DNA of 64,000 nucleotides, from the NCBI RefSeq assembly GCF_006912135.1, contig NZ_VIRS01000001.1, positions 1-64,000 of the forward strand, read 5' to 3'. Numbering within the stretch: the stretch's first letter is position 1; each line of letters begins with the position of its first letter. Both the position numbers and the translations under genes were made by a program. The stretch comes from Cryptosporangium phraense (GTDB taxonomy: Bacteria; Actinomycetota; Actinomycetes; Mycobacteriales; Cryptosporangiaceae). Positions 44,279 to 52,512 of this stretch are shown one piece after another. The notes below the pieces were generated by a model that saw only the letters and a list, made by a program, of their open reading frames with translations, had not been told where the DNA came from and ran no database searches.

Positions 44279-45247
44279 ATGCTGGAGAGTTACCGCGGCC
44301 GCACCCGGACCGCAGCGACGTTCGTCGTCGCCACCACCGTCGTCGGAAGTCTGGTCGGGCTGGCCGGAGTCGCGCAGGCGGCCGATCTGCCCACCGTCAA
44401 ATCACTCAGCGTCGTGAAAGGCAGCACCGCGGGCGGCACGAACGTGCTGATCACCGGCACCGGGTTCACCGGCGTCTCGGAGACCACCTCGGACGGCGAC
44501 GTCACGTTCGGCGGCAACAACGCGATGAGCATCATCGTGCTGTCCGACACCCAGATCGCCGCGAAGGCGCCGGCCGGCACCGGCACCAACGTGCAGGTCC
44601 AGGTGACGAACGCGAACGGCGGCAGCGCGGACACCGCGACCGACAACTTCACCTACATCCAGCCGCTCACTCCGACGGTCGCCAACACGGTGAAGCTGAG
44701 CGCCGCCGGTGGCACGACCTTCACGGCCACCGTGGCTCCCTCCGGTTCGGTCGGGCAGTCGTCGGACGTCACGAGCAAGAAGATCACGGCAACCGTGAAC
44801 GGTGCGGTCGCGAAGGTCGCCTACTCGGCGGCGGACACGCTCTCGATCACCGCCCCGGCGGGCACACCGACCGGTACCGGCGGAACGGTGTCGGTGGTCC
44901 TCTACAGCGACGGTGTGGCCGGAACCGCGGACACGAACGCGAAGTACGTCGCGGTCATCACGAAGCTCAGCGTCATCACGGGGCCGACCTCGGGCATCAC
45001 CGGCGCCAGCGGCAAGCCGGCGCTGTCGATCACCGGCGCCGGCCTGAAGAACGCCACCGGGTGGCTGTTCGGCACGGGCAACTCGGCCACCTGCACCAAC
45101 GTCACCGGTAAGGAAGACACTCAGGTCACCTGCCAGGACGTCCCCGGGCACGCGGCCGGGCCGGTGTCGGTGACGTTCACGCCGGACAACAGCGCTGCCT
45201 ACGGCATCACCAGCGGCGCGACCTTCACCTACAGCGATCTCGGCTGA
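44279..45247 (+). CDS. Secreted TIG/IPT-domain protein, paralogue 2
   Basis: 322 aa from ATG at 44279 with GGAG upstream. Signal peptide cleaved after VAQA (about residue 34). Same order as paralogue 1 but without the basic segment: TIG domain LPTVKSLSVVKGSTAGGTN, SDTQIAAKAPAGTGTN, middle domain with LSAAGGT and TSKKITATV, and C-terminal KPALSITGAGLKNATG. Tandem duplication with the gene at 43051 is evident. Function unknown; extracellular. Confidence 0.85.
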   Translation: MLESYRGRTRTAATFVVATTVVGSLVGLAGVAQAADLPTVKSLSVVKGSTAGGTNVLITGTGFTGVSETTSDGDVTFGGNNAMSIIVLSDTQIAAKAPAGTGTNVQVQVTNANGGSADTATDNFTYIQPLTPTVANTVKLSAAGGTTFTATVAPSGSVGQSSDVTSKKITATVNGAVAKVAYSAADTLSITAPAGTPTGTGGTVSVVLYSDGVAGTADTNAKYVAVITKLSVITGPTSGITGASGKPALSITGAGLKNATGWLFGTGNSATCTNVTGKEDTQVTCQDVPGHAAGPVSVTFTPDNSAAYGITSGATFTYSDLG

Positions 45248-45262
45248 CGCCGGTAGGTGACG

Positions 45263-45294
45263 AAGCGGCGGGTCCGACCGGGCCCGCCGCTCTT
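45263..45294. terminator. Terminator between convergent TIG and SDR genes
   Basis: Arms GCGGCGGG (45265-45272) and CCCGCCGC (45283-45290), extended by a few pairs in the loop, followed by TCTT. It lies 16 bases after the TIG stop and at the 3' end of the SDR gene, so it may serve both strands. Confidence 0.75.
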
Positions 45295-46067
45295 CAATGC
45301 ACCGAGAAGCCGCCGTCTACGAAGACCGTCTGACCGGTCACGTAGGCGGCGGCTTCGCTCGCCAGGAAGACGGCCACGCCCGCGTAGTCCTCGGGCTCTC
45401 CGTTACGGCCGATCATCGTGCGCGCCGCCATCGCCGCGGCCTTCTCCTCGTCGGCGAAGACCGGCGCGGTCAGCGGCGTGCGGACCACCCCCGGGGCGAC
45501 CGCGTTGCAGGTCACCCCTCGGGACGACCAGGCCTCGGCCTGGGAGCGGGTCAGCGCCACGACTCCGCCCTTCGAGGCTCCGTAGGCGCCGCTGTTCAGG
45601 TACGCCCGCACGGCCTGCTGGGACGCCACGTGGATGATCCGGCCCCAGCCGCGGTCGGCCATGGCGGTCCCGAAGCGCTGCCCGAGCAGGAACGGCGCGG
45701 TCAGGTTGAGCTCGAGCGTCGCGTCCCACTCCTCGAGCGTGAGCGCGTCCATCGGCGGCCGGTGGTTCACCGCGGCCGCGGTCACCAGGATGTCGGGCTC
45801 GCCGAACGCGTCGACGGCCTCCGCGGCCGCACGCCACACGTCGTGCCGCCGGCCGAGGTCCGCGCTCACCGCGACGGCCTCGACGCCCTGGGCGGTCAGC
45901 TCGGCGACGGTCTCGGCCAGCGCGTCCTGCCGTCGCGCCACGACCACGACCCGCGCTCCGGACCGGCCCAGCGCCGACGCCATCGTCCGGCCGATGCCCG
46001 AGCTCCCGCCGGTCACCAGCGCGACCCGCCCGCGCAGCGAGAACAGCTCCTCCAGATACCCGCTCAT
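45294..46067 (-). CDS. Short-chain dehydrogenase/reductase
   Basis: 257 aa from ATG at 46067. Classical SDR: VALVTGGSSGIGRTMA cofactor site, NAG-like region altered to VTAAAVNHRP, and catalytic Ser/Tyr/Lys in HVASQQAVRAYLNSGAYGASKG (in parts); terminal VTGQTVFVDGGFSVH. The NNAG motif is changed to TAAA, seen in some gluconate-5-dehydrogenase-like members. It overlaps the stop of the upstream methyltransferase in ATGA. Substrate unknown. Confidence 0.9.
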   Translation of the reverse strand: MSGYLEELFSLRGRVALVTGGSSGIGRTMASALGRSGARVVVVARRQDALAETVAELTAQGVEAVAVSADLGRRHDVWRAAAEAVDAFGEPDILVTAAAVNHRPPMDALTLEEWDATLELNLTAPFLLGQRFGTAMADRGWGRIIHVASQQAVRAYLNSGAYGASKGGVVALTRSQAEAWSSRGVTCNAVAPGVVRTPLTAPVFADEEKAAAMAARTMIGRNGEPEDYAGVAVFLASEAAAYVTGQTVFVDGGFSVH

Positions 46068-47026
46068 ACCGCCCTCTCGTACACGCTGAGCGTGACCGAC
46101 ACGGTCACCTCGATCGGCGCGGGCAGCGCCCCGATGCGCGCCGCCAGCTCGTCCGGCTCGACGTGCCAGGCCGACGGCCCCATCGCGACCGCGGTCACCG
46201 CGGCCGCGTGGTCCAGCCGCACCGTCGTCTCGATCGTCTCGCTGCCCGCCGCGGTCAGGTACGGCCCGAGGGCCGCATCCACCCGGTCGGACTTCCGCGG
46301 GTCGACCGACACCGCGCCCACCGCGCTCGCGAGCTCCCGCAGGTGCCGGTCGGTCGGCGCGACGGTCAGGACCACCCCTCCGGGCCTGAGGACGCGGGAG
46401 AGCTCGCCGCCGTTGCGCGGGGCGAAGACGTTGAGGACGACGTCCACCGCGCCCGTTCTCACCGGCAGCGGACGCCAGGCGTCGCATCGGACGGCCCCGA
46501 TCCGCGGATGCGCCCGGGCCGCCCGGCGCAACGCGTACCCCGAGATGTCGGCCGCGATCCCCACGGCGCCGGGCACGGCCTCCAGCGCGGCCGCCAGGTA
46601 GTAGCCGGTACCCGCGCCGAGATCGAGCAGCCCGAGGCCCTCCCGCCCGCCCAGGCCGGCACCCGGCCCGCCGACACCCGGCCCGCCGACACCCGGCCCG
46701 CCCGCGCTCGGCCCGCCCGCGCTCGGCCCGGCCGCGGCCGGGCCGGGGGCGGTTGTCGCGGCGGCCCTCGCGGCGACCGCCTGGGCGATCGGCGCGAAAT
46801 GGCCGCCGCCGAGGAACGACTCCCGGGCCGCGACCATCGCCGCGGTATCCCCGGGCACGGCCGGCGCCTGGCCGGTCAGCAGGCTGACGTAACCCTGCCG
46901 AGCGACGTCGAACGTGTGGCCGGCCGCGCAGCGCAGGACCCGGCCGTCGTCGGTCAGGGCCACCGGGACGTCGGCAGCGGTGTCGCAGTGCGGGCAGCGG
47001 AGCGAGGACACCACATCGGCCAGCAC
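46064..47026 (-). CDS. RlmA-like rRNA (guanine-N1) methyltransferase
   Basis: 320 aa from ATG at 47026. N-terminal zinc site (LRCPHCDTA and CAAGHTFDVA), the RlmA signature GYVSLL, then SAM-binding LLDLGAGTGYYLAAAL and VVLNVFAPRNGGELSRVLRP (in parts). These are features of RlmA(I)/(II), which methylate 23S rRNA at G745/G748 and, in some actinomycetes, affect macrolide or tylosin response. The linker between zinc finger and SAM domain is expanded by a GGPSA/GGPGV repeat from a 15-bp DNA repeat. Confidence 0.88.
   Translation of the reverse strand: MLADVVSSLRCPHCDTAADVPVALTDDGRVLRCAAGHTFDVARQGYVSLLTGQAPAVPGDTAAMVAARESFLGGGHFAPIAQAVAARAAATTAPGPAAAGPSAGGPSAGGPGVGGPGVGGPGAGLGGREGLGLLDLGAGTGYYLAAALEAVPGAVGIAADISGYALRRAARAHPRIGAVRCDAWRPLPVRTGAVDVVLNVFAPRNGGELSRVLRPGGVVLTVAPTDRHLRELASAVGAVSVDPRKSDRVDAALGPYLTAAGSETIETTVRLDHAAAVTAVAMGPSAWHVEPDELAARIGALPAPIEVTVSVTLSVYERAV
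46661..46731. repeat. 15-bp tandem repeat inside the RlmA-like gene
   Basis: About five copies of a 15-bp unit, first acccggcccgccgac then a variant containing gctcggcccgcccgc, encode GGPGV and GGPSA on the minus strand. The repeat is in-frame and lies between two domains. Confidence 0.85.
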
Positions 47027-47036
47027 GCCCCAGAGC

Positions 47037-47432
47037 TTAGGTCGGCACGCACACCCGGGTCGTAGCGACCTGCATGGTGATCGGACCGTTCCGGAAGTAG
47101 CTCGGGAACGACGCCTCGAGCCAGAACACGTACGGCGCGCCCTTGGTCAGCGCACCGACCTTCACGGTCTTCGTGGTCCCGGGCGACTGCGGCGTCACCG
47201 GGATCTTCCGATACGTCTGCGGGGCATTGATCAGGACGTTCTGCGGCACCACCCAGACCGTGTATCCGTTCACCGGCCCGTCGTAGTAGTCCCGGATCCA
47301 GGTCAGCGTGCACGACGCCTTGCCCGGCGCCACGGTGACGCTCACCCGCCAGTACGGGTTCGCCCGCGCGGGCGACGCGGCCCCGAGGGCAACACCGAGG
47401 ACGACGAGGACGACCAGCAGGCGACGGAGCAC
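47037..47432 (-). CDS. Small secreted protein of unknown function
   Basis: 131 aa from GTG at 47432, chosen because GAGG lies nine bases upstream; an ATG at 47453 in the same frame is the alternative. Signal peptide LRRLLVVLVVLGVALGAASPARA, then ~100 residues rich in Thr, Val and Tyr with two Cys (SCTLTW and TRVCVP), likely one disulfide around a fibronectin-III/Ig-like beta-sandwich (YTVWVVPQ, YVFWLEASFP). No enzyme motif. Confidence 0.7.
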   Translation of the reverse strand: MLRRLLVVLVVLGVALGAASPARANPYWRVSVTVAPGKASCTLTWIRDYYDGPVNGYTVWVVPQNVLINAPQTYRKIPVTPQSPGTTKTVKVGALTKGAPYVFWLEASFPSYFRNGPITMQVATTRVCVPT

Positions 47433-47490
47433 GAATACCTCATCGGCACGCACGGACCCGACCTGAGCGGTCTCAGCCTGAGGTCGAGAG

Positions 47491-48432
47491 TCAGCCCGGT
47501 AGCCGCGCCCCGAGCAGCCGGAGCGCCCGCGGTACCACGGTCAGCGTCAGCGGGAGCGTCAGGAACGGCTCCCCGTCGGCGAAAACGGCCGCTCCCGGAG
47601 CGTCCACCTCGATCGTGGCGGCGCGGTAGGTACGGGCGGAGGGGTGCGTCACGTGGGAACCGTCGTAGAGGCGCGGTTTGACGCGGATCAGCTCCAGGCG
47701 GGAGACCGGGCTGACGACCGTGACGTCGAGCAGGCCGTCGGTGGGGTCGGCGTCCGGGCACATGCGCATGCCGCCGCCGTACGAGCGGGTGTTGCCGAAC
47801 GCGGCGAGCAGCGCCGGGGTCTCGACCGGGGTGCCGTCGAGCCGGAGGCTGAGCGAGTACGTGCGGAGGCGGGCCAATTCGGCGAGGATCGCCAGGTCGT
47901 AGCGGCGCGGGCCGCGGGGCCAGCGCATCCGGTTGGCCCGCGCGTTGACCGCGGAGTCGAAGCCGACCGACAGGATCGCCGCGTACCAGTGCGCTTCCCC
48001 GCCGGATTTCGCTCCGGTCACCCGGACCGCGTCGATCGGGGTGGTGCGGGCCTCGGCCAGGTCGGCGACGATCGCGCGGGCCGCCTCGGCCGGGGCGGAC
48101 GGGACCCCCACCGCGTCGGCCAGGTCGTTGCCCGTGCCCAGCGGCACCAGCCCGAGCGGCACCCCGGTGCCCGCGACGGCCTGGATCGCCAGGTGCGCGG
48201 TTCCGTCCCCGCCCACGGCGACCAGCCCGGCGACGTCGGACCGAACCGCGTCGTGAGCGGCGGCGAGCACGTCCGTGGCCGTCGCCGCGGACAGGACCAG
48301 CGGGTCGGCGGGGCCGAGCGCGGCGAGGACCTCGGCCAGATGGCGGCCGACGCGGCCGCGGCCCGCGGACGGGTGGGCCAGCACCCCGACGCGGCCGGCC
48401 AGGTCACCGAGGGCGGGCCGGTCAGCGTGCAT
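47491..48432 (-). CDS. Diacylglycerol kinase-like lipid kinase
   Basis: 313 aa from ATG at 48432. The DAGK catalytic signature is clear: HPSAGRGRVGRHL, VGGDGTAHLAIQAV and VPLGTGNDLADAVG. The C-terminal domain ends with FADGEPFLTLPL. It phosphorylates diacylglycerol or a related lipid at the membrane; M. tuberculosis Rv2252 is the studied homologue. A hairpin separates it from the tat genes upstream on the same strand. Confidence 0.9.
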   Translation of the reverse strand: MHADRPALGDLAGRVGVLAHPSAGRGRVGRHLAEVLAALGPADPLVLSAATATDVLAAAHDAVRSDVAGLVAVGGDGTAHLAIQAVAGTGVPLGLVPLGTGNDLADAVGVPSAPAEAARAIVADLAEARTTPIDAVRVTGAKSGGEAHWYAAILSVGFDSAVNARANRMRWPRGPRRYDLAILAELARLRTYSLSLRLDGTPVETPALLAAFGNTRSYGGGMRMCPDADPTDGLLDVTVVSPVSRLELIRVKPRLYDGSHVTHPSARTYRAATIEVDAPGAAVFADGEPFLTLPLTLTVVPRALRLLGARLPG

Positions 48433-48471
48433 CGGCGCAGCGTACTCCGGGCGCGGGCGCCGGAACAGCGA

Positions 48472-48502
48472 ACGGCCCCGCGCGCGGAGCACGCGGGGCC
48501 GT
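48472..48502 (-). terminator. Terminator after tatC
   Basis: Eleven-base arms ACGGCCCCGCG (48472-48482) and CGCGGGGCCGT (48492-48502), twelve bases past the tatC stop; no T-run. Confidence 0.75.
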
Positions 48503-48514
48503 CGGCGGGACGAC

Positions 48515-49423
48515 TCAGAGGTCTTCGCGACGCGTCGGACGCGGAGCCTCGCTGGGTTCGACCGGACCGCTGCGTTCGACCGGGTCGAGCGCCGGCTCGA
48601 TCTCGGACGCCTCGTCGTCGGACAGGCTGCCGTAGCCGCTCCGCGCGAGGGCCCGGGCCTTGCGACGCTCGTTGAGGAACGCGGCGCCGACCGCGCCGAA
48701 GTAGAGCAGGGTCATGCAGCCGCCGAGCGCGGTCATGCCGAACGGGTCCGGCGTCGGCGTGACGACCGCGGTGAACGCGAACGTCAGGAACACCGCGGCC
48801 CGCCACCAGCCGAGCAGCCGGCGCGCGCTCGCCACCCCGGCCAGGTTCAGCATGAACACCAGCAGCGGGAACTCGAACCCGACGCCGAAGATCAGCAGCA
48901 TGCCGGTGACGAAGTCGATGTAGCCGGCGATGTCGGTGGTGAACTGATAGTCGCCGTTCGTGGGCAACAGGAAGTGGATGCCCTTGTTGATGACGAAGTG
49001 CGCGAGGATGGCGCCGCCGACGAACAGCGGCACCGCGAACGCGATGAACCCGTAGGCCCACCGGCGCTCCCGCCGGTGCAGGCCCGGTGCGACGAACGCC
49101 CAGAGCTGGAACAGCCAGATCGGCGACGAGATGATCAGGCCGATGTACAGCGCGATCTTCAGCTTGACGATGATCGGCTCGAGCGGCGTCTGCGCGTTGA
49201 GCTGGCACTTCTGGTCGACGAATCGGCTGCAGTACGGGTCGGTCAGGAACTTCTGGACCGGCTCGGAGAAGTACAGCCCGACGCACAGACCGAGGACGAT
49301 GCCCACGCACGCCTTGAACAGGCGGTCACGCAACTCACGGATGTGCTCCATGAGCGTCATCGAGCCGTCCGACGACACCGGCCGCTTGGGCGTACGTCGT
49401 CGGAGGCGAAGCGCTGGGCTCAC
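48515..49423 (-). CDS. tatC: Twin-arginine translocase subunit TatC
   Basis: 302 aa from ATG at 49423, overlapping the tatA stop. Six membrane helices; the conserved TatC N-terminus MTLMEHIRELRDRLF, then FLTDPYC, and LWAFVAPGLHRRERRWA (the FxxPGL region that contacts signal peptides). The C-terminal tail is charged and acidic, longer than in E. coli. It forms the receptor of the Tat pathway, exporting folded proteins. Order pafB-pafC-tatA-tatC is as in mycobacteria. Confidence 0.97.
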   Translation of the reverse strand: MSPALRLRRRTPKRPVSSDGSMTLMEHIRELRDRLFKACVGIVLGLCVGLYFSEPVQKFLTDPYCSRFVDQKCQLNAQTPLEPIIVKLKIALYIGLIISSPIWLFQLWAFVAPGLHRRERRWAYGFIAFAVPLFVGGAILAHFVINKGIHFLLPTNGDYQFTTDIAGYIDFVTGMLLIFGVGFEFPLLVFMLNLAGVASARRLLGWWRAAVFLTFAFTAVVTPTPDPFGMTALGGCMTLLYFGAVGAAFLNERRKARALARSGYGSLSDDEASEIEPALDPVERSGPVEPSEAPRPTRREDL

Positions 49424-49716
49424 CGCTGGTCGCGGGTCTCGCTTCGCGAGTCGACCACCCGGGATTCGACGACCGGGTTGGTCCGCTCGCCGAACTGGTC
49501 GGCCGGATCGCCGCGGTCATCGGCCAGCGGCGCACGCTCGTGCTTCGCTTCGGCCTTGCCCTTGACGTCGTCCTTCATGAGACCTTCGGTCTCGGCCTTG
49601 AAGATCCGCAGCGAGCGGCCCAGGCCACGCGCCGCGTCCGGGAGACGCTTGGCCCCGAACAGCAAGAGCAGCACGACGACGAGCACTGCGATATGCCAGG
49701 GCTTGAGAGCACCCAT
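49420..49716 (-). CDS. tatA: Twin-arginine translocase subunit TatA
   Basis: 98 aa from ATG at 49716. N-terminal membrane helix HIAVLVVVLLLLFGAKRLPD with the FG hinge, an amphipathic helix ARGLGRSLRIFKAE, then a charged unstructured tail. It forms the transient pore of the Tat system. Overlaps tatC by four bases. Confidence 0.97.
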   Translation of the reverse strand: MGALKPWHIAVLVVVLLLLFGAKRLPDAARGLGRSLRIFKAETEGLMKDDVKGKAEAKHERAPLADDRGDPADQFGERTNPVVESRVVDSRSETRDQR

Positions 49717-49851
49717 GACGACACCTCTCGAATCGGATACCGGTTCATCCTACGTCTCACCGGCCCTGCGGTTCGAAGGATAGGCCCTGAGAATGAGCCC
49801 CGGGAACCGCCCCTACGCTGGGAGGTGGCTATTTCGACGCGTTGTAGACAT

Positions 49852-50079
49852 TTAGCGCGCCGGGCGTAGCGTCTCGATCTTGGTCTGCACGTCGAGGACC
49901 TGTCCCTGCAGCCGCTCGAGTTCGGCCTGCAGCGCCTGCGCCTCCGCCGCCTTGCCCTTGGCGACGTCGGCGGCGCGCTTCAGCCGGCCCAGCTTGGGCA
50001 GCAGCGGCAGCGCGATCAGCACGAGCAGCACGACGCCGAGCACGACCAGGGCCAGGACGATCCAGCTCGCAAGGGTCAC
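49852..50079 (-). CDS. Small membrane protein with coiled coil
   Basis: 75 aa from GTG at 50079. One membrane helix (ASWIVLALVVLGVVLLVLIA), then LPKLGRLKRAADVAKGKAAEAQALQAELERLQGQ and further heptads (quoted in short parts), a cytoplasmic coiled coil. It lies between pafC and tatA on their strand; similar small proteins occur at this spot in other actinomycetes. Function unknown. Confidence 0.7.
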   Translation of the reverse strand: MTLASWIVLALVVLGVVLLVLIALPLLPKLGRLKRAADVAKGKAAEAQALQAELERLQGQVLDVQTKIETLRPAR

Positions 50080-50112
50080 GGGAGGAGGTTAGCTTTCCGG
50101 TCCGGGCGGGCG

Positions 50113-50177
50113 GGTGGGGGGTGCAGGGCCGGAGGGTGGGGGGTGCAGGGCCGGAGGGTGGGGGGTGCAGGGCCGGA
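50113..50177. repeat. 22-bp G-rich tandem repeat, three copies
   Basis: Three copies of a 22-bp unit (ggtggggggtgcagggccgg plus ag) directly after the pafC stop. Each unit has a run of six guanines on the plus strand, so it could form G-quadruplex or hairpin DNA. Confidence 0.9.
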
Positions 50178-51131
50178 CTAGTACGCGGCCAGGGCGGCCC
50201 GCGCCTCGGAGCGGACCAGTTCGGCCAGCTCGGGCGGGCTGACGACCTCGGCGTCCTCGCCCAGGCCCATCGCGAGCCGGCGGGCCCACTCCAGGTCGCT
50301 GGCCCGCAGCGTCACCAGCCAGGTGCCGCCCGGCTCGGCCCGGACGTCGTCGCACGGGTAGTACTCGGTGATCCAGCGGCTGCCCAGGCCGACGCGCAGC
50401 GTGATCAGCGGCGAATCAGGGGCCGGCGCGAAGACCGCGCCGTGGCGGAACCCGCTCTCGGGGCTCATTCCCCGGGCCGGTACCGACGGCTCGGGCAGCT
50501 CCTCCAGCGCGTCGATCCGGTCGATGCGGAACATCCGGACCGCCTCGGCCCGGCGGCACCACGCCTCCACGTAGGCGCGTCCGTCGACGACGAGCAGGCG
50601 CATCGGGTCGATGACCCGCTCACTCGTCGCGTCGCGCCCGGCCGTGTAGTAGACGATCTTCAGCGCGCGGCCGCGCTCGAGCGCGCCGCGCACCTGTGCG
50701 GCGACCCCGGTGTCTTCGTATCCGCCGGTGACCGCGACCTGCTTGGCCGAGCGACCGGCCTCGCCGGCCGCGCCCTCCACCTTGGCCAGGGCCCGGCCGA
50801 CGGCGGCGCCGTCGACGCCCGGGGTCTCGGCCAGTGCTCTCAAGGCGACGATCAGCGCCAGGGCCTCGTCGGCGGTGAGACGGAGGGGCCGGTCGAGCTC
50901 GGCGTGGTAGGTCAGCGTGACCGTGTCGTCGTCCAGCGACATGTCGATCAGGTCGCCGGGGCCGTAGCCGGGGAGGCCGCAGACGAACAGCAGCTGGAGG
51001 TCGTCGCGGAGTTGCCGCTCGGTGACGCCGTGGTCCTCGGCGACCTCGGAGATCAGCGCCCCGGGGCGGGCCTGCAGGTACGGGACCAGCGCCAGCAGGC
51101 GGGCCAGCCGTTCGGTGCCCGCGCCGCTCAT
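50178..51131 (-). CDS. pafC: WYL-domain transcriptional regulator PafC
   Basis: 317 aa from ATG at 51131, overlapping the pafB stop in ATGA. N-terminal winged helix (RLLALVPYLQARPGALISEVAED, in parts), WYL domain with the YYTAGRDATSERVIDPMRLL and GRAYVEAWCRRAEAVRMFRIDRI region, then the WCX domain. With PafB it forms the transcription activator of the RecA/LexA-independent DNA-damage response in mycobacteria, thought to sense single-stranded DNA through the WYL domain. Confidence 0.95.
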   Translation of the reverse strand: MSGAGTERLARLLALVPYLQARPGALISEVAEDHGVTERQLRDDLQLLFVCGLPGYGPGDLIDMSLDDDTVTLTYHAELDRPLRLTADEALALIVALRALAETPGVDGAAVGRALAKVEGAAGEAGRSAKQVAVTGGYEDTGVAAQVRGALERGRALKIVYYTAGRDATSERVIDPMRLLVVDGRAYVEAWCRRAEAVRMFRIDRIDALEELPEPSVPARGMSPESGFRHGAVFAPAPDSPLITLRVGLGSRWITEYYPCDDVRAEPGGTWLVTLRASDLEWARRLAMGLGEDAEVVSPPELAELVRSEARAALAAY

Positions 51132-52312
51132 CGGGAGCCTCCCACGGCGCGGGTCTCCAGAGTCGAGGCCTCGCCCGGGCGGGGGGCCGGGATGCCCGCC
51201 GCCATCCTGGTCAGGTGGCGGATGACCGCGTCGCGGACGTCCGGGGGATCTTGCACGACGACCGCGGAGCCGTAGCCGGCCAGGCGGGCGGCCAGGGCTT
51301 CCGGGTCGGAGTAGCTCAGCGTCACGATGTCCCAGGCCGCCTTGGCGTCGGGGGCCGGTTCGCCGCACTCGTCGGCATCGGGGTCGGGTTCCGCGGCCGG
51401 CGGGACGACCGCCTCCGGCGCGCCCGGATCGTCGAGCAGGGTTACGGCGCCGGCTCCCGTCACGTCCGCCTCGAGCAGTTCGGGGGTCTCTTCTTCCTCG
51501 GGCCGGACCGCGTCGGCCCAGCGACGCAGGCCGGCGGCCGCGCCGACCCGCACGCGGACGCGGGCGGACTTCTGGTCGGTCGGCTCCGGGTCGAACGCGG
51601 CGACCTGCGCGACCAGGTCGAGGCCCTCCGGAGGCGCGTACGCGCCGAGCGGGCCGACCGCGGAGACCGTGCCGACGACGCGGGAGAGCCGGAAGCAGCG
51701 GGTCGCGTTCCGGTCGAGGTCGTGGCCGATGACGTACCAGCGGCCGCGCCAGGACACCACGCCCCAGGGCTGCAGGCGTCGCTGACGGGGCTGGTCGTCG
51801 CGGGGCGTGCGGTAGCCGAACTTCACCGCGCGGCGGACGTCGATCGCCGCGAGCATCGGGGTGAGCGCGGGATCGGCGCTGACCACCGGCTCGATGCCGA
51901 GCGGCGGGCCGTCGGCGAGGTCGACTCCCCCGGCGCGCAGCTTGGTGAGGCCGGAGCTGGCCGCGTTGCTGAGCTCGGCGTGGTGCCAGAGGCGGGCTGC
52001 GATGCCGACGGCGGCGGCCTCCTCCGGGTCGAGGTGGACCTCGGGGAGCGCATAGTCACCGCGGGTGACGCGGTAGCCCGGTTCGCTGTCGAACACGCTG
52101 TTCGTGCCGGTCTCCAACGGGACGCCGAGGTCGCGGAGCTCACCTTTGTCGCGCTCGAACATTCGCTGGAACGCTTCGTGCGATTTCGGGTCGTTCTCAT
52201 CATGCTCGTACCCGGGCACGATGGCCGCGATCTGCGCCGCGGTGAGGTACCGGCGGGTGGAGAGCAGACAGAGCAGCAGGTTGACCAGGCGTTCGGTGCG
52301 TCGACGGGACAC
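51128..52312 (-). CDS. pafB: WYL-domain transcriptional regulator PafB
   Basis: 394 aa from GTG at 52312. Opens with the PafB winged helix SRRRTERLVNLLLCLLSTRR and FQRMFERDKGELRDLGVPLE, then the WYL domain (KFGYRTPRDDQPRQRRLQPW and GRWYVIGHDLDRNATRCFRLSR), then WCX. A long acidic insert (about 290-330, EEEETPELLEAD and DPDADECGEP) expands its C-terminal part compared with mycobacterial PafB. Works with PafC. In this genome pafA is ~4 kb away rather than adjacent. Confidence 0.95.
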   Translation of the reverse strand: MSRRRTERLVNLLLCLLSTRRYLTAAQIAAIVPGYEHDENDPKSHEAFQRMFERDKGELRDLGVPLETGTNSVFDSEPGYRVTRGDYALPEVHLDPEEAAAVGIAARLWHHAELSNAASSGLTKLRAGGVDLADGPPLGIEPVVSADPALTPMLAAIDVRRAVKFGYRTPRDDQPRQRRLQPWGVVSWRGRWYVIGHDLDRNATRCFRLSRVVGTVSAVGPLGAYAPPEGLDLVAQVAAFDPEPTDQKSARVRVRVGAAAGLRRWADAVRPEEEETPELLEADVTGAGAVTLLDDPGAPEAVVPPAAEPDPDADECGEPAPDAKAAWDIVTLSYSDPEALAARLAGYGSAVVVQDPPDVRDAVIRHLTRMAAGIPAPRPGEASTLETRAVGGSR

Positions 52313-52383
52313 ACCAGCCGACGCTACTTCACTTCTGCGACCAGCGTGGCGCAGCCGGGGTGCCTGTTGACAGTGTCGTGCCT

Positions 52384-52496
52384 TGGCGGGGCGCTCCGCG
52401 CGGGGACGTGGCGGGCCGTGGCGGGGCGGGGCGGGGCCGCGCAGCGCCGCGGGGCGGGCCGTGGCGTGGCGGGGCGCGCAGCGCCGCGGGGCGGAG
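52384..52496. repeat. G-rich direct repeats upstream of the DUF3866 gene
   Basis: The 18-bp sequence cgcagcgccgcggggcgg occurs at 52440-52457 and 52477-52494, within a stretch built of gtggcggggcgg-like units. It lies between the divergent pafB and DUF3866 genes, so it overlaps their promoter region. Confidence 0.75.
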
Positions 52497-52512
52497 CACT
52501 ACGGTGGGCCGG

